A stretch of DNA of 8,052 bases from Planctomycetaceae bacterium (GTDB taxonomy: Bacteria > Planctomycetota > Planctomycetia > Pirellulales > Thermoguttaceae). The stretch covers positions 1 to 8,052 of the forward strand of contig JAISQS010000290.1 of the NCBI GenBank assembly GCA_031274045.1. The letters run 5' to 3'. A program made the translations under genes and the position numbers. This document shows positions 1 to 5,285 of the stretch, piece by piece (within the stretch, counting starts at the first letter, position 1; every line of letters begins with the position of its first letter). Under the pieces are notes generated by a model that saw only the letters and a list, made by a program, of their open reading frames with translations, had not been told where the DNA came from and ran no database searches.

Positions 1-96
1 GTTCAACACCTCCGGTGTTGTTCCAATCCAAACCGAACACGCAAGTACAACGATACATGGTATCAACGTAAAAATAAATGATAGTCCAGAAAAGAT

Positions 97-189
97 GTGT
101 GGTATAACAAGGTGTCCCGCTCACCTCTGTGCATTAGGAAACCGAACGAGTTTGAACTGAACACCAAAACGTGTTGGGGAACATTTGCC
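97..189 (+). repeat. Diverged direct repeat, copy A
   Basis: It starts with GTGTGGTATAAC and matches 435-528 along its whole length with about one single-base gap, at roughly four identical bases in five by eye. It resembles the left arm of the large hairpin at 447-595. After the end of the match the two copies diverge, so this copy lacks the matching right arm. Confidence 0.7.
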
Positions 190-208
190 AAAACATGTTG
201 GCAAATGT
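181..208. repeat. Perfect 11-bp stem-loop
   Basis: ACATTTGCCAA (181-191) and TTGGCAAATGT (198-208) are perfect reverse complements around a 6-nt loop. No T-tract follows on either strand, so it is more likely a repeat palindrome than a terminator. It overlaps the end of direct-repeat copy A. Confidence 0.7.
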
Positions 209-434
209 AAGGTGGGTAACCGAACGCCGGGCGGTTACGTTTTCGGCGAGCGGAGCAAGCCGAAAACAGAGGGGGCGGAAAACGTGTTGATATACCAAAT
301 TGCCCAAAACGTAGGGCGTTTTGGTTTTGTCGATGCGTGTTGGCGATCCAGTTGTCGGCTTGCGCCGACGCTATTCACCAAGAAAGCCTGGCAGTCGGTT
401 GCCCACCTTACGATTCACCAACGCAAAAAAACTT

Positions 435-528
435 GTGTGGTATAACGAGGCATCCCGCCCGCACTAAGTGCGTAATAGAACCGAATGAGTTTGGATGGAA
501 CGCCAAAATGTGTTGGAGGACATTCGCC
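435..528 (+). repeat. Diverged direct repeat, copy B
   Basis: This is the partner of 97-189. Its first bases (431-450) match the reverse complement of 7948-7967 exactly over 20 bp, so the motif GTGTGGTATAAC occurs at least three times in the window. The copy forms most of the left arm of the hairpin at 447-595. Confidence 0.7.
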
Positions 529-595
529 GACATGTCTTGGCGTTCCGTTCAAACTTTTTTGGTTCTATTACACACAGAGGCGGGCGGGACGCCCG
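447..595. repeat. Large imperfect hairpin with about 60-nt arms
   Basis: The left arm 447-506 pairs with the right arm 537-595. Two blocks match well: TAATAGAACC near 473-482 against its complement near 561-570, and GGAACGCCAA (497-506) against TTGGCGTTCC (537-546). CCCGCCCGC near the outer end also pairs with GCGGGCGGG. About 30 nt separate the arms. There is no reading frame of interest in it. A non-autonomous palindromic repeat element is the likeliest explanation. A structured RNA is possible but nothing shows transcription. Confidence 0.65.
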
Positions 596-608
596 CGTTC
601 CAGTCCGC

Positions 609-628
609 GCCGCTTCGCGGCTTTTTTT
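609..628 (+). terminator. Possible rho-independent terminator
   Basis: GCCGC (609-613), loop TTC, GCGGC (617-621), then seven T. The T-tract is on the plus strand, so it would stop rightward transcription before it runs antisense into the 3' end of glgC. It does not fit as the glgC terminator itself, because that strand has no T-tract after the hairpin. The same GCCGC/GCGGC palindrome recurs at 7910-7922 without a T-tract, so it may simply be a repeat unit. Confidence 0.4.
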
Positions 629-636
629 ATTGGTTG

Positions 637-1872
637 TTATTTTATGAAATGACCTGTTCCTGCTGTTTTGGCAACGACCGTAATTCCGTTTTCTGTTACG
701 GTAAATCCACGATTGCGATCTTGATCGTGGTCGTAGCCTATCGTCTCTCCCTCTTCAATTGTTACATTTTTATCAATAATCGCGTTCTTGATTTTCGCGC
801 CTCTTGCGACTTGTACATCCGAAAACAAAATTGAGGACTCCACCCGCGAAAAACTATTTACCCTACAACGATACCCAATAATTGAACGAGACACAAACCC
901 GCCGGATATAATCGAACCCGGACAAACAATACTGTCCAACGCCTGACCCGTCCGCAACTCCGACGCAAACACAAATTTCGCAGGAGGCAAATTCGGATGA
1001 AACGTATAAATTGGCCACGCACCATCATAAATATTCAAATGCGGATCAACCGACACAAGATCCATATTCGCATCATAAAAAGAATCAAGCGTACCAACAT
1101 CACGCCAATACGCCTCCGTCTTTCGATTCTCATCCATAAAAGAAAACGCATAAACCGGCAAACGATCAATCAACAACGGAATAATATTCATCCCAAAATC
1201 ATGCTTACTTTGACCATCACACGCATCCGCACAAAGTCCCTCATAAAGCACTTTTGTATTGAAAATATAAATACCCATCGAACCAAGACACCGATCAACC
1301 TGACCCGGCAAAGATCGCGGAAAATCAGGCTTCTCCTCAAACCCAACAACACGATACCCCGCATCAACCTCCATCACCCCAAACCTACCACGCGCATCCT
1401 CCAACCCAACCGGTATCGCAGCAACCGTCGCAGACGCACCACTGTCAATATGGAATTGAAGCATCTTGTCATAGTTCATCTTGTAAATATGATCACCGCC
1501 AAGAACAATCACATAATCAGGCTCCTCATCCTCAATCGCAAAAAGATTCTGATAAACCGCATCCGCAGTACCCAAATACCAACTCTCCGCTATATATTGC
1601 TGCGGAGGAACAACATCAACATACTCACCCATCTCACGACAAAAATAACGAGACCAACCAATAGATATATGACGATCAAGACTCATCGCCTTATATTGAG
1701 TCAAAAGAAGTATCTTACGCAATCCGCTGTTGTAACAATTCGAAAGCGTAAAATCTATTATCCGATACGAACCGCCAAAAGGCACCGCAGGCTTCGCACG
1801 ATCACGAGTAAGCGGATCAAGACGCGAACCACGACCACCAGCAAGCACCACCGCCAACACCTTATACTTCAT
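637..1872 (-). CDS. glgC: Glucose-1-phosphate adenylyltransferase (ADP-glucose pyrophosphorylase)
   Basis: It makes ADP-glucose and pyrophosphate from ATP and glucose 1-phosphate, the committed step of bacterial glycogen synthesis in the cytoplasm. Numbered from the ATG, the 411-residue protein has the nucleotide-binding loop GGRGSRL (12-18), KPAVPFGG (27-34), WYLGTADAVYQN (98-109), GGDHIYK (125-131, with the Asp that matches the E. coli catalytic Asp142), FEEKP (178-182, with the Lys that binds glucose 1-phosphate), SMGIYIF (198-204) and YWRDVGT (255-261). A left-handed beta-helix follows to the C-terminus. The length is normal for the family. I prefer the ATG at 1872 to an in-frame TTG at 1875, because a GGGGGG run (1884-1879) lies 6 nt upstream of it. 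No other glycogen gene is adjacent. Third-base usage changes abruptly within the gene: 37 of the first 40 codons after the start end in G or T, but only 14 of the last 40. Confidence 0.96.
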   Translation of the reverse strand: MKYKVLAVVLAGGRGSRLDPLTRDRAKPAVPFGGSYRIIDFTLSNCYNSGLRKILLLTQYKAMSLDRHISIGWSRYFCREMGEYVDVVPPQQYIAESWYLGTADAVYQNLFAIEDEEPDYVIVLGGDHIYKMNYDKMLQFHIDSGASATVAAIPVGLEDARGRFGVMEVDAGYRVVGFEEKPDFPRSLPGQVDRCLGSMGIYIFNTKVLYEGLCADACDGQSKHDFGMNIIPLLIDRLPVYAFSFMDENRKTEAYWRDVGTLDSFYDANMDLVSVDPHLNIYDGAWPIYTFHPNLPPAKFVFASELRTGQALDSIVCPGSIISGGFVSRSIIGYRCRVNSFSRVESSILFSDVQVARGAKIKNAIIDKNVTIEEGETIGYDHDQDRNRGFTVTENGITVVAKTAGTGHFIK

Positions 1873-1981
1873 CAATTACCCCCCAAAAAATCTAACTTGA
1901 TACACCCCACCACGAAATCAGTTACCCTAATCCACAACAAAATAAACGCACAAAATGTAAACATCATCTTGCCCGAAACCC
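1873..1981. other. Short intergenic gap, rpn to glgC
   Basis: About 109 bp separate the Rpn gene from glgC on the same strand. I see no hairpin terminator and no clear promoter. The plus strand is 76% A+C over 1881-1980 by hand count, so the compositional block of glgC continues through this noncoding gap and into the 3' end of the Rpn gene. Whether glgC has its own promoter here cannot be judged. Confidence 0.6.
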
Positions 1982-2272
1982 CTAACTCAATAACCGCTCA
2001 ACATCCTCAACCGATAAGTCAACAGTTTGAGCAATCTCGTCTATAGGAAATTTTTTTGCAAGCAAATTTTTAATGATCACTCTCTTCGCCTTGTTTTCTC
2101 CTTCAATTACACCTTCCGCTTTACCTTCTGCTTTTCCCTTAATTTCTCCTTCAGCTTTTGCTTCAGCTTTTGCTTCTTCTTTTGCTTCTTCTATTGCTGT
2201 GTTGATGATATCGTTTTGCGTGATTATATCTAACGAAATTTTTTTATACGCATCGAATTCGTCTTGACTCAT
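1982..2272 (-). other. Possible internal start giving a 96-aa C-terminal product
   Basis: Met218 of the Rpn protein is an ATG at 2272, just after the nuclease half. Starting there gives a 96-residue protein containing the A/E/K-rich tract and the C-terminal helical motif but no catalytic residues. In E. coli rpn genes, small C-terminal proteins made from internal starts are known to block the full-length nuclease. The upstream sequence TCGGAAAC gives only a weak ribosome site, so this is a hypothesis by analogy. Confidence 0.25.
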
Positions 2273-2923
2273 GTTTCCGATTTTTGCAACCTCGAAGGCG
2301 TGCGTGAAAACAGGTTCATTCAAGATTCGCGGAATGTGTTCAAATGACGGCAAATTTTTGAGAAAATATAACCATTTGTCAAAACGCGATTCCAATTCAT
2401 TCTCCGTCTTTTGGAAAAGCGGCATTTGGAGAAACTTCATTGTCAAACCTGAGTAAAACAACGTATTATCATCATCACGAAGACGGACATTGGTGTAGAG
2501 TTTATTCGGAACAGGAAGCCCGTCGTCGTCAAATTCTTTGTCAAACAAAAAATTCAGGATGCCGATGAAATAAACGGAGGAAAACCGCTTTTTTCTTCCC
2601 CAATTGTTACCGCGTTTAATTTGATTTTCTAATGCCCAGAATGAGTAAATCAATGCTCTCTCTTTGAAAGTCGCAAAACGAGCTTTCTGCATTTCCACAA
2701 TAAACCGGTCACCATTAACAGCCGTGCAAAAAATATCACAAAACCCTCGCCGATCATCAATAGACCCCGGTACAAGCTCCTTGTCCGTAAACGTCAAATC
2801 AACAATTTGATGACGCTTCGGCAACATCGTATTGAGAAAGTCAATCAAAATATCCTTTGACCTCTCCTCTCCAAACAACTTCTTAAATCCATAATCAGAA
2901 TACGGATCAAAAAACATACTCAT
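1982..2923 (-). CDS. Rpn family recombination-promoting nuclease / PD-(D/E)XK putative transposase
   Basis: This is a 313-residue member of the Rpn (PD-(D/E)XK, transposase-like) family. In E. coli, members increase recA-independent recombination, cleave DNA, and have been linked to phage defence. Visible are the N-terminal family signature with DPYSDYGFKKLFG (6-18) and IDFLN (27-31), then the nuclease core with Asp63 (in CDIF) and Glu77 and Gln79 of VEMQ (76-79). Residues about 244-281 are an Ala/Glu/Lys/Gly-rich, probably helical repeat tract. The last 30 residues (IIKNLLAKKFPIDEIAQ...) look like the short helical motif common at the end of this family. The start is well supported: GGAGG at 2935-2931 lies 7 nt before the ATG. 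The gene is intact and shows no flanking transposon ends, so the 'transposase' label is historical. The specific biological role is unknown. Confidence 0.9.
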   Translation of the reverse strand: MSMFFDPYSDYGFKKLFGEERSKDILIDFLNTMLPKRHQIVDLTFTDKELVPGSIDDRRGFCDIFCTAVNGDRFIVEMQKARFATFKERALIYSFWALENQIKRGNNWGRKKRFSSVYFIGILNFLFDKEFDDDGLPVPNKLYTNVRLRDDDNTLFYSGLTMKFLQMPLFQKTENELESRFDKWLYFLKNLPSFEHIPRILNEPVFTHAFEVAKIGNMSQDEFDAYKKISLDIITQNDIINTAIEEAKEEAKAEAKAEGEIKGKAEGKAEGVIEGENKAKRVIIKNLLAKKFPIDEIAQTVDLSVEDVERLLS

Positions 2924-2930
2924 AATAGTA

Positions 2931-2935
2931 CCTCC
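2931..2935 (-). promoter_or_regulatory. Ribosome binding site of the Rpn gene
   Basis: On the minus strand GGAGG lies 7 nt before the ATG at 2923. It is one of the two canonical Shine-Dalgarno sites in the window (the other is before ompH) and fixes the start of this gene. A second in-frame ATG two codons later is too far from it to be preferred. Confidence 0.8.
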
Positions 2936-3013
2936 ATAAAAAAATACTTTTGGTTATTGCAAAAATTACGTTTTGTTTGACGAAAAATTGTTAGTCAACG
3001 CAGTTGCCCACGA

Positions 3014-3062
3014 ATAAAAAACCGAACAATACTACTCAAACCAACCCGCAACCGAACTCCAG
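3014..3062 (+). repeat. 49-nt direct repeat, copy downstream of the FliN-like gene
   Basis: It aligns without gaps to 4387-4435 with 37 of 49 bases identical by hand count. The best-conserved parts are ATAAAAAACC and TACTCAAACCAA. The two copies lie on either side of the FliN-like gene. Both read the same way, and differences are not concentrated at third codon positions, so they do not look like coding remnants. Confidence 0.6.
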
Positions 3063-3074
3063 TCTTTACTATCA

Positions 3075-3122
3075 CGCACAATCCACGACGCACGATGCAC
3101 GACGCATGATGAATTTCGTTGA
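3075..3122 (-). repeat. Short copy of the TCGTG-type repeat
   Basis: Read on the minus strand, this begins TCAACGAAA and ends ATTGTGCG, with ATCGTG/GTCGTG-type units in between. The element at 7461-7554 has the same two ends and a longer TCGTG core on the plus strand. It sits between the FliN-like and Rpn genes, in a gap of about 260 bp with no convincing gene. Confidence 0.55.
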
Positions 3123-3184
3123 GACAAGAGTATTATACACAACGTACCACAAAATTTCTTTGGCATACACACTCCACACAGAGA

Positions 3185-4198
3185 TCAATCATTGAATGAC
3201 TTGATTGGCGACTTGCCGATGATTTGCGGTGAGTCATTCTTGACGCGATACTCGCCTTCCCGCCTGATCTCCACCTTTCTGAACCGCTCTTCCGGCAACG
3301 ACATTGAATGAATCCGAAACCCGAACTTGTCCCCAACCTTCACCGCCTCAGCCGAACCAATAACCACCATTTGACCAACCTCAACCTCCAACAGCTCCTC
3401 ACACGACTTGTCAAACTGAATCACCGAACCAACCCCCAACTCCAAAATCGACTTGATCGGCTTCCGCGCAGTAGCAAGAACCGCCGCAACCGGAACATTC
3501 ACCTTGAGAAGACTCCTACTATAACCGGGTAAATCATCCAACGCCCGCCGCTTGTCCGAAACACCTTCAAACGATGTATTGCCAAAAGAATCAAAATTCG
3601 GAACTCCCGCCCCAAGCAACGGAGGAGATGAATGAGAATCAAACATCGGCGGACCAAGAATCGAATCATTCTCACCAGCCTTAGCCTCCTGCTTGATAAA
3701 ATCCGCAGGCGAATCAAGAGGCCAAATAACATAAGCTTGAACCGTCTCCCCATCCGGCTTGACCAAATTAAGATCAAGAAAAGACGCAGAAAGATCAATC
3801 CCGCCCGCAACAACCGCACGATTCATGTCGTTGATCATTGCAGCCTTGCTCTCATCGGGAAAAAACGCCTCAGGCAAAAGATTCATTCCCCACTCTTGCG
3901 CAAACGTCGAAAGTTTACTCTTGCCCGTCGCGTCAGGATTATCACACCAACCCGGAACAAGCCCACTCGACACAGGAATCAATACAACCACCCCACGACC
4001 GCCAAACGTAAACAAAAGCCCAAGACCGCGACCCGATAACTTCGACGAAAACGCCTCAATATTATACACACCGCCATCACCAACACTGATCGATACCTCA
4101 ATATCAAACGTTCGATGAAACGCCGACACCAACTCACCAACACCAGACCGCGCCGACTCAATAAAATCACCCAACACACCTGCATTCAACTCCGACAT
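3185..4198 (-). CDS. FliN-like flagellar motor switch protein (SpoA domain)
   Basis: The C-terminal part (about 227-300) is a SpoA/FliN domain: LLKVNVPVAAVLATARKPI, then ILELGVGSVIQFDK, then EVEVGQMVVIGSAEAVKVGDKFGFRI. This is the classic FliN pattern (NVPV, LxLGxGSVI, G..V..G.AE.V.V...FG.RI). FliN forms the lower ring of the C-ring and controls rotation direction together with FliM and CheY. At 337 residues it is far longer than E. coli FliN (about 137). The first 165 residues form a separate domain I do not recognise, with a hydrophobic core near 58-80. A Ser/Pro/Gly/Asp-rich linker (about 172-225) joins it to the SpoA domain. The start is an ATG preceded by GGGGGTGAT, 7 nt from the G-run to the ATG. 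No other flagellar gene is nearby. A type III secretion SctQ-like role is a less likely alternative. Confidence 0.82.
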   Translation of the reverse strand: MSELNAGVLGDFIESARSGVGELVSAFHRTFDIEVSISVGDGGVYNIEAFSSKLSGRGLGLLFTFGGRGVVVLIPVSSGLVPGWCDNPDATGKSKLSTFAQEWGMNLLPEAFFPDESKAAMINDMNRAVVAGGIDLSASFLDLNLVKPDGETVQAYVIWPLDSPADFIKQEAKAGENDSILGPPMFDSHSSPPLLGAGVPNFDSFGNTSFEGVSDKRRALDDLPGYSRSLLKVNVPVAAVLATARKPIKSILELGVGSVIQFDKSCEELLEVEVGQMVVIGSAEAVKVGDKFGFRIHSMSLPEERFRKVEIRREGEYRVKNDSPQIIGKSPIKSFND

Positions 4199-4224
4199 TC
4201 TATCACCCCCACAATCTCACTCTA

Positions 4225-4266
4225 AATTTTAATTTTAATTCTAACTTTAATTTTAATTTTAATTCT
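4225..4266. repeat. AATTTT-type hexamer array upstream of the FliN-like gene
   Basis: Seven 6-nt units stand in perfect phase: AATTTT, AATTTT, AATTCT, AACTTT, AATTTT, AATTTT, AATTCT. A less regular AAATTTTAATTG follows. It begins 27 bp from the start codon of the FliN-like gene, inside its likely promoter or leader. Copy number at such arrays can vary by slippage, which would alter promoter spacing, but that is inference. Just beyond it are TTGACA on the plus strand (4276-4281) and TTGACA on the minus strand (4308-4303), neither with a good -10 partner. Confidence 0.7.
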
Positions 4267-4310
4267 AAATTTTAATTGACACACCCACACAAAAAAACAA
4301 TATGTCAAGA

Positions 4311-4357
4311 CTCTTTTATTGTTTCTTATTAACGTGTTAAAGTAAAATATAAAAGCT
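4311..4357 (+). repeat. Direct repeat with hairpin arms, left copy
   Basis: It begins CTCTTTTATT and ends ATATAAAAGC. CTTTTAT (4313-4319) pairs with ATAAAAG (4349-4355) around a 29-nt loop. A similar unit in the same orientation lies at 4618-4665, on the other side of the long hairpin element. The interior contains TTAAAGTAAAATAT, which recurs exactly at 6304-6317 upstream of lpxC. Confidence 0.5.
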
Positions 4358-4386
4358 GATTACAATAAATTATTGCCCTGCATCGT

Positions 4387-4435
4387 ATAAAAAACCAATC
4401 AGCATTACTCAAACCAATTCGCAACAGGTTACCAG
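4387..4435 (+). repeat. 49-nt direct repeat, copy upstream of the FliN-like gene
   Basis: This is the partner of 3014-3062 (37 of 49 identical, no gaps). Its last nine bases, GGTTACCAG, are also the left direct repeat flanking the hairpin element. If that element inserted here, it did so at the end of this older repeat. Confidence 0.6.
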
Positions 4436-4595
4436 TTTCCCCTCCCTTAATAACCAATGATGCTCCTACGCACGCGCCCTTATCCCCTTATTCGTTACGG
4501 ATAAAACTCACGGTCACGCCATAACTCAAACAATAAGGGATAAGGGAACGTGCGGGGAGGCGTGTGTTATTAAGGGAGGGGAAATTGGTTACCAG
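4427..4595. mobile_element. MITE-like hairpin element with 9-bp flanking direct repeats
   Basis: The bases 4427-4454 match the reverse complement of 4566-4593 at 26 of 28 positions. The core TTTCCCCTCCCTTAATAAC (4436-4454) is perfectly inverted at 4566-4584. Farther in, CCCTTATCCCCTTATT (4477-4492) pairs with AATAAGGGATAAGGG (4532-4546), so the arms run about 65 nt, looser in the middle, around a loop of about 40 nt. GGTTACCAG occurs as a direct repeat at both ends (4427-4435 and 4587-4595), as expected of a target-site duplication. There is no reading frame inside. Terminal inverted repeats, flanking duplication and lack of coding capacity fit a non-autonomous transposable element. A structured RNA or a repeat palindrome without mobility is the alternative. 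Confidence 0.5.
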
Positions 4596-4617
4596 TTACG
4601 AGTCAGTTTTATAAAAT

Positions 4618-4665
4618 CTCTTTTATTACTTCATGTTAGTACACCAACAAAAAAATATAAAAGAG
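4618..4665 (+). repeat. Direct repeat with hairpin arms, right copy
   Basis: CTCTTTTAT (4618-4626) and ATAAAAGAG (4657-4665) are perfect 9-bp inverted arms around a 30-nt loop. The unit resembles 4311-4357 in both arms, in length and in orientation. The two copies bracket the MITE-like hairpin, about 70 bp away on the left and 20 bp on the right. Confidence 0.5.
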
Positions 4666-5285
4666 CCTATGCCAAAAAACTCACAGCCGTCACCGTTGCC
4701 AAAAAACAATCCAAAACCGCATTCGCCAAATCCACACCAACCATCACATTAACCGCACCGCCCGAATTTTCGCCAAAACGTCAAGATATTCAAGCGATCA
4801 ACAGCAGATACAACTTCGGTACATAAAAGCATTGTCGGTTACGATTGGGACTGACGGGAATTTGGAGTAGGTTTAAATTGTCTTTTTTGTAAATATTGTT
4901 GCCTATTTTAACAAATAGGAAAAATTTTCCGATAATATCGAATATTTGTGATAAAAATTTATGAAAAATTGATCTTTACCCGATTTGGAAAATACTGCAC
5001 AATTACCATATCTTGAAATTGACTTCTGTGGAGAAGTGCCGTTTGTTTTGGCGGCGGTTGTTTTGCGTGGCTGTTTTAGTTTGGTCGCGTATTGGGTTTC
5101 GCCCTTGTATTTTGGCTGGTATTCCGGCTGATTTGTGATGGTGGAATTGGTGAAGTGTTGCGTGTAACGGAACACCACAGCCGCTTTTTCAAGGAAGAGT
5201 ATTACATGTTCAAGTGACGGTTGTTCGTTATTTGCGTGTATTGTCACAAAAAAAACACCCTTCAGAAAGTAAGGAGAGTTAGGAA
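4666..5285. other. Gene-free stretch upstream of ompH
   Basis: I see no convincing gene here. A 27-codon Pro/Asn/Lys-rich frame starts at ATG 4669 and stops at 4752, but the sequence is low complexity and its ribosome site is poor. In another frame an open stretch ends at 4819 with no start codon. A minus-strand frame at 4903-5298 has only a TTG start, inside ompH, and no recognisable domain. There is a small 7-bp stem (4902-4908/4913-4919). From 5041 to 5160 the plus strand is 80% G+T by hand count, although this is noncoding. The ompH promoter should lie in the last 100-200 bp, but I cannot pick a clear -35/-10 pair. Confidence 0.6.
5271..5276 (+). promoter_or_regulatory. Ribosome binding site of ompH
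   Basis: AAGGAG ends 9 nt before a GTG codon at 5286. It justifies choosing this GTG as the start, which also places a good signal peptide at the N-terminus. No in-frame ATG competes nearby. Confidence 0.8.

Larger units (their letters stand above)
1..636. repeat. Intergenic mosaic of palindromes and repeats
   Basis: This stretch holds no convincing gene and is built from palindromes and diverged repeats. Visible units are: a 7-bp stem with a TCC loop (4-20); direct repeats at 97-189 and 435-528; an 11-bp perfect stem (181-191 with 198-208); stems 216-222/232-238, 239-247/259-267, 304-311/317-324 and 354-359/364-369; an inverted pair 207-222/396-411 (15 of 16 matching); a large hairpin (447-595); and a terminator-like hairpin (609-628). 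Open frames at 185-445 and 337-834 run straight through these palindromes and look like chance readings. Several modules recur inverted at 7740-8052. REP/BIME-like intergenic repeats are the closest general category. The family itself I do not recognise. Confidence 0.75.

Noticed and set aside
185..834. Two overlapping plus-strand open frames (86 and 165 codons)
   Set aside because: They run through palindromes and repeats, the second overlaps the glgC 3' end antisense, and neither has domain-like content or a ribosome site.
997..2046. Long (349-codon) plus-strand frame opposite glgC
   Set aside because: It is the antisense shadow of an unmistakable glgC. Its Arg/Asn/Ile/Thr-rich composition results from the A+C-rich strand.
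1982..2923. A complete insertion sequence around the Rpn 'transposase'
   Set aside because: I found no terminal inverted repeats or target duplication flanking the gene, and Rpn proteins are nuclease-like genes that usually lack such ends.
3004..3195. Plus-strand frame of 63 codons (MPTNKKPNNT...)
   Set aside because: It has a TTG start and low-complexity content, overlaps two repeat units and the FliN-like 3' end, and shows no third-position pattern against its repeat partner at 4387.
3632..4118. Plus-strand frames opposite the FliN-like gene
   Set aside because: These too are antisense shadows with extreme composition and no ribosome sites. The minus strand has a clear SpoA domain.
4276..4308. 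Face-to-face promoters from two TTGACA hexamers
   Set aside because: Neither has a TATAAT-like sequence at 16-18 nt. The closest are TATGTC on the plus strand and GGTGTG on the minus strand.
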